A DNA stretch of 64,000 nt, taken from NCBI GenBank assembly GCA_947034885.2, contig OX344757.2, forward strand, positions 9,936,001 to 10,000,000, read 5' to 3'. This document shows positions 9,139 through 20,827 of the stretch, in pieces (the first letter of the stretch is position 1; each line of letters begins with the position of its first letter). Below the pieces are notes generated by a model, which had not been told where the DNA came from, searched no databases, and saw nothing but the letters and a program-made list of their open reading frames with translations. The translations under genes and the position numbers were made by a program. This stretch comes from Thuidium tamariscinum. Taxonomy: Eukaryota; Streptophyta; Bryopsida; Hypnales; Thuidiaceae.

Positions 9139-9759
9139 AAAAATTAAAACTAAACTAAACTAAACTAAATAAAGGACTTCAAAGTTTATTTTAGATTAGA
9201 CATTCCATAATTTCCCACAAACTATCCATAACTTCCTATAAACTACCCACAAACTAAAACTCCCATAACTTTCATCTCATTAATCAAAATGAAAATGATT
9301 AAAAGCTTTCCACACATATTTAAATCTAAATAATCAATTTCAATTTTTTATTTTTTTAAATAGTGATTTTTTAAGAAGTTTTTTTAGCTACCCAAGTTGC
9401 CCTCTAAGCAATGAAAACTACATATCATACAATAACTTTTGAACCATGTAGAGCCTCGAAGCTACTCGTTGGGTATATGTTGTGTGAAAATTTCAAAGAA
9501 AAAAAAGAATAACTCCATCCATAGTGAGTTATCCAAAATCGCTATATTGCAAAAAAACATAGTTTGGTCCTTTAGGGGTTAGAGTAATTGTAAAATTCTC
9601 TGAAGTCATCCTCAAATACCATAGAAAATGGAGTCAATTTTTGGAAAAAATATATTTCTTTTTTGGTGAATATTTTAGTCCTTCAATACGGCACTGCAAC
9701 AGTGGAAAATCTATAGTGTGTATTCCACAACAAATTGATTCCATTTTTTGTGAAATCAT

Positions 9760-10195
9760 TTTCACTAAGGTAGACCAACCTATTACCACCCTAATTTGCA
9801 ATTTGACTATCTTGGAGCTTATTCCAAGAGGGAAACATATTCTTTAGAGGTGTGCCCATGTTTCACAAATCAAACCCAAGTGGAATTATAATTTTGTGAT
9901 CAAAATTGAAATTTCTTTGAATTTTTGAAGTGTTCAGCCCAAAATTCTAAAAGCACTCATGACTAGGGTCATAAACGCCGTAATAACAACCCATAACCAC
10001 CTTCTTATGTCCCTATAAACATCTAGGTATTCACCAATCAGCTATCGTCACATTACCCTAAATGATATAAATGCACTGACTTTGTCAGATTCCTAGAGAG
10101 AATTGGCTCATTTCTGGTCAAGTTTGGATGGTGGAATGGGTGGAAATGGGGCCAAATATAGGGTGACAGAAATGGGTTGTAGATGGAATGAGGCT
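9760..10195 (-). repeat. Dispersed repeat, family D copy 1
   Basis: On the other strand this matches 17585-18262 and, in part, 63148-63395: a stretch around CCCATAACCACC, the AAATTATAATTCCACTTGG region and CCAAGATAGTCAAATTGCAA are shared. No coding capacity; ends not resolved. Confidence 0.6.
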
Positions 10196-10278
10196 GGTTT
10201 AAGGGAGAAACATCCATTTCCGTCCCTATACCTATTCCTGGTCCCTAGAGTGTCACTAAATCTGTCCATAAGCGTTCA

Positions 10279-10593
10279 TTAAAGTGTCTGACAAGTGTTT
10301 AACTCTAATTTGTTGACGCAGTTGTAAGACACATGTATAATTTTCATTCACTGACAACTGATTTCAGCAAAGTTCAGTTTAGGGTACACCTATAGGACAG
10401 TTCCAGTGGTCTAGGGAGCCAACCCTTTGAAAATTTGTAGAAATTATGTACTGATTCCGAAAATTTTAATTTTTTTTTAATATTCATTATTTTCTCTCGC
10501 TTATACTAGAAAAATATCATTTTTACAAAAAGATGCCTCCAACCATGCTGAATTCCTTACTCGGACGGTTTTGGGTGTTTCCACTGTACCTTA
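10279..10593 (+). repeat. Dispersed repeat, family C copy 1
   Basis: It matches 19535-19848 in the same orientation, with shared landmarks CTAGGGAGCCAAC, TTTGAAAATTTGTAGAAATTA, ATACTAGAAAAATATCATTTTTA and TTTCCACTGTA. The two copies are about 75-80 percent alike by eye. It is non-coding; a 100-codon frame running out of it at 10533 is incidental. Confidence 0.65.
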
Positions 10594-10639
10594 CAAAATC
10601 ATCTCTCACGAAATACTGTAGTCCATTTTTTTGTGAATT

Positions 10640-11327
10640 TCATGTTCTATATTTTATCAAAGCTTGTGCGGTTTCCTTTGAGTGCGTGCGTCGGGTGAGA
10701 AATTTGGCAGCGGACTCCCTTTCACTGTTCTTCCCCCGCGAGGACCCTCACTGCGAGACAGACAAGTGCTGTGTTGCGAAAGCATCATCCTTTGTCATCG
10801 CCTCGTCGGCATCTGAACCATCAAAACAGACGTGAGACAAGTGGGTCCTCCGTCCTTGCCGGAAGAACTGATGGAGCGAACAAAATCTCCGTGTGTCTTC
10901 CCCCGAAGATGTGGAGATTCTCCGCCACACTAAAGCGTCCTTCCGCTAGAGGGGTACAGTAAGTTAGACTCTTCCCAAGTGCCTCGCGACGCTCCGGAGT
11001 CCCGTGGACTCAAGGATTCACCCGAGATCGCCCCCAACTTCCGGCTTACTGCAGCACCCCTCCCATCCATCCCCTGCATCCTAGTTTTTCTCACAACATG
11101 ATGGGAGGTGGGAGGTGAGGGACCAAGCACTGGGAATTTGACCTCTCGCTGGGTGGGTTTTGAAAACAGAGTTCATTCGTGCTTGGGAGGGATTGAGGGG
11201 TTTGGGGGGTTTGGGGGGATTCTGGGATTGTGCCGAGGTTTTTAGGGTAGCGGTGATTGTTGTTATTGAGGAGGACGAATTGAGTTGAGTTGAGTGTTGA
11301 GTGTTGAGAGTGGAGAGTTGTGTGGGC
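10640..11327 (+). promoter_or_regulatory. GC-rich promoter/leader region of the GT8 gene
   Basis: Composition changes from AT-rich repeat to about half GC from 10690, as upstream of the other genes here. The leader just before the ATG carries a short tandem tract at about 11275-11310 built on GAGTTGAGTTGAGT and GTTGAGTGTTGAG. No clear TATA box. Overlapping frames on both strands have no recognisable content. Confidence 0.4.
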
Positions 11328-14300
11328 ATGGCAGACTACCAGCCGTACCCGACGATGGCGACCCGCAGACCGCATCCTCAGCGCGGCGGGAACGACGACG
11401 AGGCCTCCTCCAGGTCTCGCGGCATTCGCCCCGACTTGGAGGCAGCGCCGCAGCCGTGGCCGGGCATGCCGTACGTGGCGGTCTTGTTGATGTGCGGCTT
11501 CCTGGCGCTGCAGCTGTACCCGTCCACGCATTGGCGACACCCGCAAGACCGACTCAAGCGATGGGTGCCGCACGGGGAGCCGCGCATCGTGGAGAACACG
11601 GGCAAGGACGCGTTCTACAGCTCCTTGGATGAGGTGCAAGTGCAGCAAGCGCAGGACCTCGCTGCGCAAGAAGCGCACGCCACCGTGGCCGCCGAGGTGC
11701 AGTTTCTTCTTGCCTCTCTCTGAGTGAGATTTCCAAAATCTTGCTTCCGTTTGGAAGTGTCGATGAATGCGTGTAAACTAATCATATGGGAAGCAGATTG
11801 ACTGAGGAATGGTTCAGCATTTGATGTTGCGATTGTTTTTCGTCATGCCTGTAGCCGTGCTAACCTGCAACCTTAAATTTTGTCAATGGGAAGCACCATC
11901 GCATTCAGACATCGAATTCACAGCCCTTTTGGTTTTCTACGTGTTTTCGAACGCTCATATGAATTGGGAAGCAGTTTGACTAAGGAGGTCCAGCATTTGG
12001 TGTTTCGATTGTTTCTTATCTTGTCTGTAGCCCTTGCTAACGTGTATCCTTGAATTTGAGAATCGGAATCATCACGCACTCAGATATCGAGTTCTTAGTC
12101 TTTTTTATTCTAGAAGTTTTTTGGAATGTATATATGAATTGGGAGTCAGATTGGATGAGGAGGTTACGGGTGTGGTGTCGAGATTTCCTTCTCTTTGGAT
12201 CATGTCTGTAGCGCCTTCATAATTTCATTCTTTTGCCCTTGTAGAGCTGCACTCCCTTTAATTTGAGAATTGGAATCAGCATTAAATTCTGAGGTCAAGA
12301 TTGGTTGGCTTTCTGAACTTGATTTGATTAAGCATTCTTCTACTCCCATACAGTTCTTATTGGCTCTTTTCTATGTTGTTAATGGCAAGATTGCAAGCTA
12401 GTGTACAAACGTTAGCTGTGAATATGATCGAATCGGGGTCTCAGACCTTGCAGTTCCTGGTGTCCCCGATTTGTAGGTTATTACCACAACGTGAATCTGT
12501 TCTCGCCAAAGTACTAGCCCCTTCGTAGGTTTTGAAACGAGATTTTGAAATTGCGTTTTTCTTCACGCCAGTTCTAGCACCCCATTAGTTAGAATGATGA
12601 ATTCAGGTTGCTTTTCAGTTTGTTGATTATGAAAGCCAACAGTATTTGCATTGAACGACTGTTTATGGTGTTTCTATCACTACTCTAGTTCGGTACGACT
12701 TGTACATTGCCTTCTCTGAGTTCGCTGGAGCTTTGTCGGCATGTCTGTTGTGTGTATTATTGTGAAGAGAAGAAGCACAAAATTTTGGCCTGTGCAAAGG
12801 GAGGTATTTTAGGAGCTTGGATTCAGTGGAGGTGGTGAAGCAAACGGATGCCATGTAATAGTGGTGCAAGCACAGCAAATCCTACACCTGCTCTTTCTGA
12901 CATTGTAGAGGTTACCAATGGTCGCAGGACGAGAATCACGACGAAGATACTCTAGCTTTCCTGAAGAAAGCTGGCGAGCAGATGGTACACATCTTTGTGA
13001 GCACGGATGCAAGCGACTTTCGGCCACTGGCTGTGCTCGTGAATTCCACCATCTCCAATGCCCTGTGAGTGTAATATCTTCTTCATTCTGCAGGTCTTAT
13101 TATGATGTCAAGAAACAAGGACGAAGTTGTGCTAGAAAAAGTGACTAATCGTTGGTATGAAGTACTCCGTATTTCTGTATGCAAGAGAAATTAACCCCAA
13201 AAGGTCCAATTTGTTGCACTCCAATGCGTTAGTGACTAGATCGGTCACCTCGATTTATGAAGGGTTTACCTCTTGACTATCAATTTCCTTAAACCCCAAT
13301 GGACTAAGGCACCCTATTGCTTGACCAATACATACAATGTTCTTCGCTGATTTTGTTGTTATAAATTTAGCCCCATCTGAGCTTTAGTCTTCACAATATG
13401 ATCATTTGAATTGGTCATCTTATAACCATGAGTCATAGGTTCTCAAGGGGTTAAATTTTCTTTGACGTAATGTTACGAAGCTTACTGGTGTCGCTTTGGG
13501 AATAGGCATCCCGAACGCCTGCACTTCCATCTGGTGTTGCCGCCAGGCCGTCGCTTCAGGGCAAAGCATTTGGCTGCTTTCTTTAGGGATGCGAAGATTG
13601 AGATAGTCAGGTGATTATGCTCTTTCATGAAACTCTAGTTGCAGTGCTGACTTTGTCAATTTGGCAGGTTTGCTCATGGTGATTCTGTATCTCAAGCCTA
13701 CTCAATTGAGTTCTGTTGTTGATTTGAGAATGATGTTGTGTCGCTCTTTTCAGTGAAGTTATTGACTTGAAAGAGATGGAGGAACATATTACGTTCCGGA
13801 AGAATAGTAAGGCAAGACCAGAGCTACAGAGCGTGTACAATTTTATACCTTTCCTGCTGCCCCGCCACTTCCCAGATGTTGCCAAATTCATCTACCTAGA
13901 TGCTGATATCGTTGTGAAGGTCTGCCACTCACTCTCCAACCTCCTTGCGAATTTTTAAATGTCCAAGCTAAAAATAGGTATTCCGCTTTGGAAACTAATA
14001 GTCGATCATACTGACTTCCAAAACTTATTTCTATTGCTAAAAAACGTAGGATACAATTCCCTCTTTCTGTGAATACATTTTGTTGCCTTCCCTTGAAGCT
14101 TCCCAAAGGGTTTATTTCGGTTCTTGTAGATACGGAAGCAGCTGCTTTGGGCCGTTTGTGCACGTCATGGTCAAAAAATTTAGAAGTTGCAAATCATCTC
14201 ATATTCATTGGAATTCGTATTCGCTATTCTTGAAATGGATATTTTTCAGACATTATGGAGTTGTATTGGATCCCATCATGGCCAGTGCTTATCTGCTCCA

Positions 14301-15516
14301 TCTTATGACATACTGAATGACCCACTGAGTTTGGATTATGTATTCTGCAGGGTAATATTGAGGAGCTTATGCAGATAGATCTCGAAGATAGGGCAGCTGC
14401 TGCAGTGGAGGACTGTTCGCAGAAGCTCCTGACTTACTTTGATTTTGACCAACTGGCAAAGATCCAGGCACGGTCTGATAAACCTGACTGGGTTCCTAAT
14501 GTGCCTATCAATCCGGAGGCTTGTGTATTCAACAGAGGTGTGCTTGTGATTGACACCAAACAATGGATCAAAGAGAATGTGACAGAGGCTATTCTGTGGT
14601 GGATGGACGAGTTTCAGAATGCCGATGAAGTTCTCTACAAGTATGGTTATTAGAAGCTGATCCCTTTTGAAGTGTTTGCATCTTGGAAGTGTGTCAAGAA
14701 ATCAGTCGATACTTGTAGCTTGGCAGTAACTGTTACTTGAGCGTCCAATCTTTTATCTACTTTGCATCATCCGGAGGAGGAAACCCAGCATACCATAGGG
14801 TTTCTTCCTCTAGACCCGATGCTTTGAAGGCCCGTTGCAGATGAAGACCCCTGATTTCGGCGTCAGGGTGCTCTTTGAAGACTTTCTTTAATCATAAACC
14901 CATGAATCATAGTAAGTAGGGGTTGTGATAGGGGGTTGTGGCTGATAGGCCATATAGGCTGTCCTGCTTAGGTTCTTGTAAATTAATTATAAAAAAGAGG
15001 TCGCTAGAGGTTATTTCATTTACCTTTGTATCTTATGTATACAGTAGAACTTGGAATAGGACTTTGTTGCTCTTCGATACTCTAATAGAACGCCGGTAGT
15101 TATTGAAGACACAGAGTGCTGCAGTACTCATTTCTTGGGGCGGGTTGTTTTTCAGGTATGGACTTTCGCAGCCACCCTTCTTGCTAGCCCTTTACGGAAA
15201 GTACAAGAAGCTAGACACACTGTGGAATGTCCGAGGGCTTGGACGCGCTGAGTTCAGTGAGCGAGAGCGTGAGTATTTGGAGAAGAAGTACAACCACAAG
15301 CCAGACCGGAAGCCCTTCATTTCTTTTGAAGCTGATGCTGCCAAGATTCTGCACTTCAATGGCAAATTCAAGCCTTGGAAACGCGTCAGGCCAGTCGGGG
15401 CCTCGGCAGATGTGGTTTCACGGTGTGGAGCCAAAGGAGTGGAATGTGCCAAGCTCTGGTGGGAGTATCTCAATCCTCTTGCTGATGAAATTCTGAAACA
15501 TGATGATACTTTGTAA
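11328..15516 (+). CDS. GT8-family glycosyltransferase, type II membrane protein (6 exons)
   Basis: Exons: 11328-11696, 12928-13064, 13506-13610, 13754-13919, 14351-14640, 15156-15516; all introns GT-AG; 475 residues. GT8 enzymes are retaining, metal-dependent transferases using UDP- or GDP-sugars; in plants they include galacturonosyltransferase-like proteins. Residues 48-64 are a single hydrophobic anchor after a basic N-terminus, suggesting a Golgi type II protein. The catalytic domain starts near HIFVSTDASDFRPLA. The metal-binding DxD is YLDADIVVK (Asp253, Asp255), at the end of exon 4, and the GT8 C-terminal motif HFNGKFKPW is at 422-430. The segment SQPPFLLALYGKYKKLD before it recalls GLT8D1/GATL-type enzymes. 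The acceptor of exon 2 (GGTCGCAG|GAC) is my choice because it keeps frame; a stronger-looking one at 12908 would not. The donor and acceptor sugars cannot be told from sequence. Confidence 0.88.
11755..12310 (+). repeat. Tandem repeat of about 174 bp in GT8 intron 1
   Basis: About three units. Landmarks recur at 11783, 11956 and 12131 (CATATG...GGGAAGCAG..TTGACT, then GGAGG), and GTCTGTAGC recurs in each. A partial unit (TTTGAGAATTGGAATCA) follows near 12261. Units are clearly diverged. Confidence 0.7.
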
Positions 15517-16737
15517 ATAACTAGAAGTTAGTCGCACATTGTACCACTACGAATACCTTCACAGAACTTTCTAGGGCAGTGTCGACCGTGGACCCTTTTC
15601 ATTATGGTTGGCAGTATCTACACTTGCCTAAATTAGTTGACTGTGTTCAAAAACTTAAATTCTTAGACTGAAGATGTGAGGGTTTGTGCCAAAAGAAAGA
15701 GGTCAGGATTCGAGCATCTTGGATACCCTATTTCTTCCTTGAATTAGTGTAGTCAGGCCCGAGATGTGTTGTAGGATGTTGTGTACTAGGTCAGCAGTGT
15801 TGATTCTTAACTTGATTGTTTCACAAAAGATAGTTGAGATAAGAACCCTGGAGGGTAGTCGTAGTTTAGAAGTAATTTTTCTAATTTTGAAGTATTCCCT
15901 CTAAAAAAGAGTACTATGCCAAAATGCTACAGAAAAGATTCAGAAATTTGTAAGCATAGGAGACAGGCTTTGAAATAAACATTGAAAAGGTGCAATGTGA
16001 AGATGATCAAGGACTTGCATTGCCTTGTGACGCATTGGACACTTTTGTGAACCATGGATTCATGTAGGACATTGGCTGACATTGATTGAATAGGAAATAT
16101 GTGCCATAGCTCTCTCAATACATGTAGTTTGTGCATGTGCTTCAGGTGAGTGTTGCAGAGAGGAAACATGCTGGAATGCTACTATTATTGCATCGTTTAT
16201 GACTTCTCTAATTAATGCCTTGCACCTTAATTGATGGATTTCAAGTCTGTCACTTTTGAATTCACGAAGGCATTGGTGCTTGCTAGATTCTGTCTCTAAC
16301 ATTTGAAGTGTATAAAGCAGTCTATTTGATAATCCTCTGGATAAGTTTTGATTGAGGAATAGAAAAAGTTTGGTGGAGATGCAGCTATTCTGAGCCCATG
16401 TATGTTTTTCATGAGTTTCAGTTGGTGAAAAGATGGCATGTAGTCTGAAAATTATGGGCACAAATTTTTAATTAATTTATGACATTATAGAGAGGCCTCT
16501 CGAAGAGGCTGAGCGGTCTTGCTTGTTTCACCATTTTGTGGTTTGATGGTAATTTGAGCACTTCAAAAAGGGTCACATTGTCAAAACCATGCACAAAATG
16601 TGTTCCTATGTAATCCTTGCATTTCATTTTCTCATTTGTTGGTCAACATTCTTATCTTGTGGCTGTCAAGAAAAAGAATAAAGTTTTTAAAGGACACCTC
16701 TCCAACTTCTTTTTCAATCAAAGTATTGCTAGATCTC
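15517..16737. other. 3' flank of the GT8 gene and intergenic DNA
   Basis: The first few hundred bases have the mixed composition of a trailer. AAATAAAC at about 15974 is a weak poly(A) candidate. Beyond that only short frames; no RNA gene or paired repeat seen. Confidence 0.45.
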
Positions 16738-16966
16738 TTAACCCTTAAATGACACCCAAGCCATTTTCTGGTCAATGAACTTCTGAGAATCTTTCTATGT
16801 AGGATAGAATTGCAATCATTCATCCTCGGAATTAGGGGTGGAAAAGGAAGATCTTCTACAATGCTTTGATTTTCAACGTGTGTTTTTAGATTTTCTTAAA
16901 CCAATGATTCCCACTTTATCAAAATTCTTCAATTCCATAGCCACCGGCTTGTCGTTTAGGGGTTAA
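16738..16966. mobile_element. Short TTAA-ended element, family R copy 1
   Basis: It is bounded by TTAACCCTTAAATGACA at left and, on the other strand at right, TTAACCCCTAAACGACA. The right arm continues into GCCGGTGGCTATGGAA, shared with the family R ends at 39142, 59878 and (other strand) 48285. It is 229 bp and non-coding, with TTAA on both sides. Confidence 0.7.
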
Positions 16967-17584
16967 AATATGGTTGAAATGTCTTGGTACATGTACAATT
17001 GCAAACTAACCTGAGTTTCAATTTCCAACATCTAACTTATTAGATCCTCCCAATGCCACAATCTTAGGGCCAACTTCATCATGTGGAGTTGGGGATCAAT
17101 GAATCCCACCAATTGATCATAAAGTGGGAGTCTTGTTCTTCAAAAGTTTATATTCCATCATTAGTTGGTGGGCTTTGCTAGCCTTGACTCCACATGGAAG
17201 TCAAAACCGGAGAGTATCATCACAATGCACTTGGAAGGGGACACATTCAACATGTGGTTTAGCATTGATTTCTACTAATGCTCCTCCAATTTAGTCCCAA
17301 TAAACTTAGAAAAGTCACAAAAAAATTCATTTCTTGTCAAAATGTTTTGATTCTTCTTACAAATTAAATGGCTTGTCTCAAACTTCTCATTCCATCCCTG
17401 AAAAAGACATGAGTTAACACATAGCTTCTCTAAGGTACCTAGACATCAAATTTGCTTGGTACTAGACAATCTTGTTTACCTCATAACATTTGGAAGTTGT
17501 TGGACAATCAACTTTCCTTAATGTTGAATAAGTGGAGGACCGATACCCAAATTGGCCGCATCTAAGGTAAACCAATTTTATTTT
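16967..17584. other. AT-rich intergenic DNA, nothing recognised
   Basis: No frame with recognisable content and no repeat partner found in the window. Confidence 0.4.
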
Positions 17585-18262
17585 GTTTGCAACCCATTGT
17601 CATCACCCTATATTCAGCCCCATTTCCACCCATTCTACCATCCAAATATGGAGGGTTGCTATTATGTGAGCATAAAAGTGTGAGCCTATGAGCCTAGAAG
17701 ACTATACATCTATGATATAAGTGTCTATACTATAGTAACCTTCTATGTTAATAGTGTATATATGCTATAAGTACCTATATTATAGGTGTTTATGTTATAA
17801 ACACCTTCAAATGGTTGCATATACATACTTATCTATATGCTTAAGGCTCACATGCTCACACTTTCATGCTCACATACTAGTACCGTTGTCCAAATATGTC
17901 CAAAAATGAACCAAACCTATTTTTTGGAATACTAGCATAATCAGTGCATTAATGTCATTTAGGATAACGTCTCAATAGGTAGTTGGTGAAAACTTAGATG
18001 CTAATAGGTACATAAGAAGGTGGATATGGGTTGTTATTAGGGGGTTTATGAACTTAGTTATAGGCACTTTTGTAATTTGGGGCTGAAAAATTCATAGAAA
18101 TTACAATTCTAATCTGGAAAATTATAATTCCACTTGGATTTGATTCATGAAACATACACACACCTCTTTGAGATATGTCCCCCTCTTGGAATTGACCCCA
18201 AGATAGTCAAATTGCAAATCAAGGTGGTAATAGGCTTGTCTACTTTACCATTGCCATCTACC
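17585..18262 (+). repeat. Dispersed repeat, family D copy 2, with a nested MITE
   Basis: Matches 9760-10195 in reverse orientation (for example GCCCCATTTCCACCCATTCTACCATCCAA and later GGTGGATATGGGTTGTTATTA) and extends to CCCAAGATAGTCAAATTGCAA. It is interrupted between about 17650 and 17885, where the MITE at 17663-17876 lies. Confidence 0.6.
17663..17876. mobile_element. TA-flanked MITE with 30-bp arms, family E
   Basis: The left arm reads TATGTGAGCATAAAAGTGTG followed by AGCC; the right arm on the other strand is TATGTGAGCATGAAAGTGTG followed by AGCATGTGAGCC. TA bounds both sides, and CTA precedes and follows the whole. The centre is rich in CTATAAGT/CTATATTATAGG motifs. Only one copy is in the window. 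Confidence 0.75.
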
Positions 18263-18624
18263 ATAACTACAAAGTCAAGTAGATTGAAGTACCTATTTTG
18301 GACAACCCCACTTTAATGGCTTCATAGGCTGACCTATTGCGAACAACACTCGAATGCACTATTTATTGAAAAAGACTCTTTATTTGCACCTTCTCATCCA
18401 CTCATCTCACTTCCTTTTTTTTCTTTAGAAGAAGTGTCAAAAGTTAACTGTAATAGACGAGTTTATGAAACCAAAATGGGTCCCGATGGAAAATCTACGT
18501 CTCTATTGAATGAAATATTTATTTTTGGCATTTTTTCTCATCCTAATGTTTGCACACATTGAGTTCAATTTCATAGTATTTTTTCCCACATCTTACATGC
18601 TGAAATGCTTTAAGTTATCTATTA
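18263..18624. other. AT-rich intergenic DNA, nothing recognised
   Basis: Short frames only, no repeat partner noticed. Confidence 0.4.
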
Positions 18625-18958
18625 CAAGGTAGAAGGCTCTTAAACGGAGCGGGTTCTAAAATGGTGCCTTATCTTAAATGTACAGTAGTTGTATATGTTT
18701 CTTTTTCATAGCCTTCAGCAGTGTACTGACAGTGTACATTGTAGCTAGGGCACCATTTTACAGCCCTATGCCCTTTCAACTTCAAAATTTGATAACTAAT
18801 TCAAAAAAGCTCAGAAAAATATGAAACTGACTTGGGTTAGATGTCAATTCTACTTGTTTTTCAAGGACAATTTACTGAAACTGAATATTTCTAGAGGTTT
18901 TACCTCCCTGAAATTCTGTTTCAGCCCTTAGATGGTCCATTATAGGACCTCTTACCTA
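18625..18958 (-). mobile_element. TA-flanked MITE, family F copy 1
   Basis: The ends read AAGGTAGAAGGCTCT at left and, on the other strand at right, AGGTAAGAGGTCCTATAATGG. The body matches 56756-57086 in reverse orientation and is related to 38087-38406 and 54130-54630. An inner fold-back joins AAAATGGTGCC...CTTAAATGTAC and GGGCACCATTTTA. The first bases AAGGTAG are shared with family B. Confidence 0.7.
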
Positions 18959-18974
18959 AGGTACTTCTACCTTG

Positions 18975-19260
18975 TAGTGACCCAAGCTATTGGAGCTCCG
19001 TCGGAGATCTGGTCCTCCAATTGCTGAGCTCCTTCATGGGGAGACGGTCTGCCATCCTGAGCAAGTGAATGGCGAGAGCGTCTGTCATGCAGACCAGAGG
19101 AAGTTGATAATATCCAGACGGAGATATTTTGCACTTGGAGTGAGTTGGAAGATGCGAGCAGCCCTTTTTTCTCCGGCACCATGGGGCCAGATTGCACCAT
19201 TTCAAAATAAATGGCTTTTTTCCCTCAGATAAGGGCAAAACATCCATAGTCTCGTACATG
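18975..19260. other. Unique GC-richer segment between two mobile elements
   Basis: Roughly half GC with overlapping frames of 77-90 codons on both strands, none recognisable. The composition is like the gene-associated regions and unlike the surrounding repeats. No splice signals that join the frames convincingly. It may be a captured gene fragment or a remnant of a larger element. Confidence 0.25.
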
Positions 19261-19309
19261 TTCCTTGTAGTGAACTATAAATTCACCCAAATGCGTCAGT
19301 AGACTTCCC

Positions 19310-19538
19310 TTAACCCTGAAGCGCGCCGACATCCATATTCTGGACGACGAACAGAGGGCTTCAAGGCCCTATTTCATCCAATTAACCTCTCATTTGTCAA
19401 ATGTAATACTTGAATCTAGAAAAGACAATCTTCTTTAATGATCAAATTCATTAAATTCTGAAAAATGATATATCTGTACAAAGCTACAAGCGAAAATGTG
19501 CAAAAATTCAAAAAAGGATTGAGACGCTTAAGGGTTAA
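19310..19538. mobile_element. Short TTAA-ended element, family S
   Basis: It starts TTAACCCTGAAGCGCGCC and ends, on the other strand, TTAACCCTTAAGCGTCTC. TTAA bounds both sides. It is 229 bp with no coding content. The left end resembles that of the family M element at 41068. Confidence 0.7.
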
Positions 19539-19848
19539 TGTGTTCACCACATGTATGATTATAATTTGCTGACACAATTGAAGGACACATAGGGAAATTT
19601 GGTTGGCTGAGTGCTGATTTTCACAAGGTTCAGTTTTGGGGGCACCTACAGGACGGTTCCACAGGTCTAGGGAGCCAACACTTTGAAAATTTGTAGAAAT
19701 TACATATTGTATCCAAAAAATCTAAATTCCTTTTCGAATATTCATGATTTTCACTCACTAATACTAGAAAAATATCATTTTTAGAAAACCTTGCCTCCAA
19801 CTATGCTAAATTCCTTATTTGGACAGCTTTGGGTATTTCCACTGTAAA
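19535..19848 (+). repeat. Dispersed repeat, family C copy 2
   Basis: Matches 10279-10593 in the same orientation. It begins at the TTAA that closes the family S element. Confidence 0.65.
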
Positions 19849-20559
19849 AGTAATCTTTTTTCACCAAAAAAATTTCAATTATCTTTAAAATATGGATGAA
19901 GCTGCCAAGTTTGGATTAAAAAAGTATATGAATACAATGAAAAAGTATTTTTAAGTCCAAAAGATGGATGAATGTAGAAATACAATGCTTCACCAAATTT
20001 GAAGTGACCGCCATGTTGGCACTTTCTCGAAAAGTAAAAAAAAAGGGTTGGATGCGAGTCTAGAAGTTCAATTAAATTAATTGCTTGCAACCCATTTCCA
20101 ATCACCTAAGAAACAAAGGTTGAGTTTGGTGGGCAATTTTTTTTTCCTGTATGGGGAAATAGATATAGGATGGGTTTGGAATTTTTTTCATATTTTTTCA
20201 CTGTAAAACAAAAATACTGTGAATTTTTTTGTTCACCATTTTTAAAAACTATGCTAGATATATAAGTATGTTTAATTATGAAGATAGGCTAGTCTAGAAA
20301 TGCAAAGGAAATCAATGGTCTATAATACATTATAATGGGCCAATTACTCCCACCTCCCATGCTCGAAAATAGAACAGTTCAAACTTTTGAAATAGGGGGT
20401 TGATCAAAAAGGAATCAGCTATCTTAGAAGTTGACCAAAGTTGGGATACATGTAAAAAACTAGTTGTTGACTTTTTCTCTCAACACTAATATGATACCAT
20501 CCCATTAAGAAACTCTCAGCATTAATGATTTTAAAATTAGCTAAATTTTACTTTGACAA
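19849..20559. other. AT-rich intergenic DNA, nothing recognised
   Basis: Poly(A)/poly(T) rich, short frames only. Confidence 0.4.
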
Positions 20560-20827
20560 GACGTTAAATCCTACCATTGAAGGTGGATCTAGCAAAGTCA
20601 ATTTTCGATTCTTTAAGATAAAAGTGAAAAAAAAGCTTCCTATTTTGTGTTGTGTCCAGTATATGTTCTAGACCCCTCACATCCATTTGGGATCTCTAAT
20701 TGCAAATATGAATTTAGAATTTGAAGAAAAAAATTATTTGCAAAAAATAGAAAATTCCTATGAATTTTCCCAAGGTAAATCCACCCTACTACTGTAGGCC
20801 CACCTTTGATGGTAGGATGTAATGTCC
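20560..20827. mobile_element. Inverted-ended element, family T copy 1
   Basis: The left end reads GACGTTAAATCCTACCATTG followed by AAGGTGG; the right end on the other strand is GGACATTACATCCTACCATC followed by AAAGGTGG. Parts recur at 54885-54925 (right end only) and 55500-55860, where the right end is split by a family O MITE. It is 268 bp and non-coding. Confidence 0.7.

Larger units (their letters stand above)
8249..9582 (+). mobile_element. TTAA-type element, family A copy 2, with two nested insertions
   Basis: Same family and orientation as 3669-4616: it starts CCCCTAAAGGTTTTTGACTATG-like at 8253 and ends CCTTTAGGGGTTAG (last A of TTAA mutated to G). It is about 390 bp longer than copy 1 because a pogo-like MITE (8723-8911) and a SINE-like element (8973-9138) interrupt it. 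The copy at 57270 gives the uninterrupted sequence at both points. Confidence 0.7.

Noticed and set aside
10533..10835. 100-codon plus-strand frame before the GT8 gene
   Set aside because: It starts inside dispersed repeat C, runs into the GT8 promoter region and overlaps other frames.
13888..14163. 91-codon minus-strand frame within the GT8 gene
   Set aside because: Antisense of exon 4 and intron 4; the plus-strand gene model explains the sequence.
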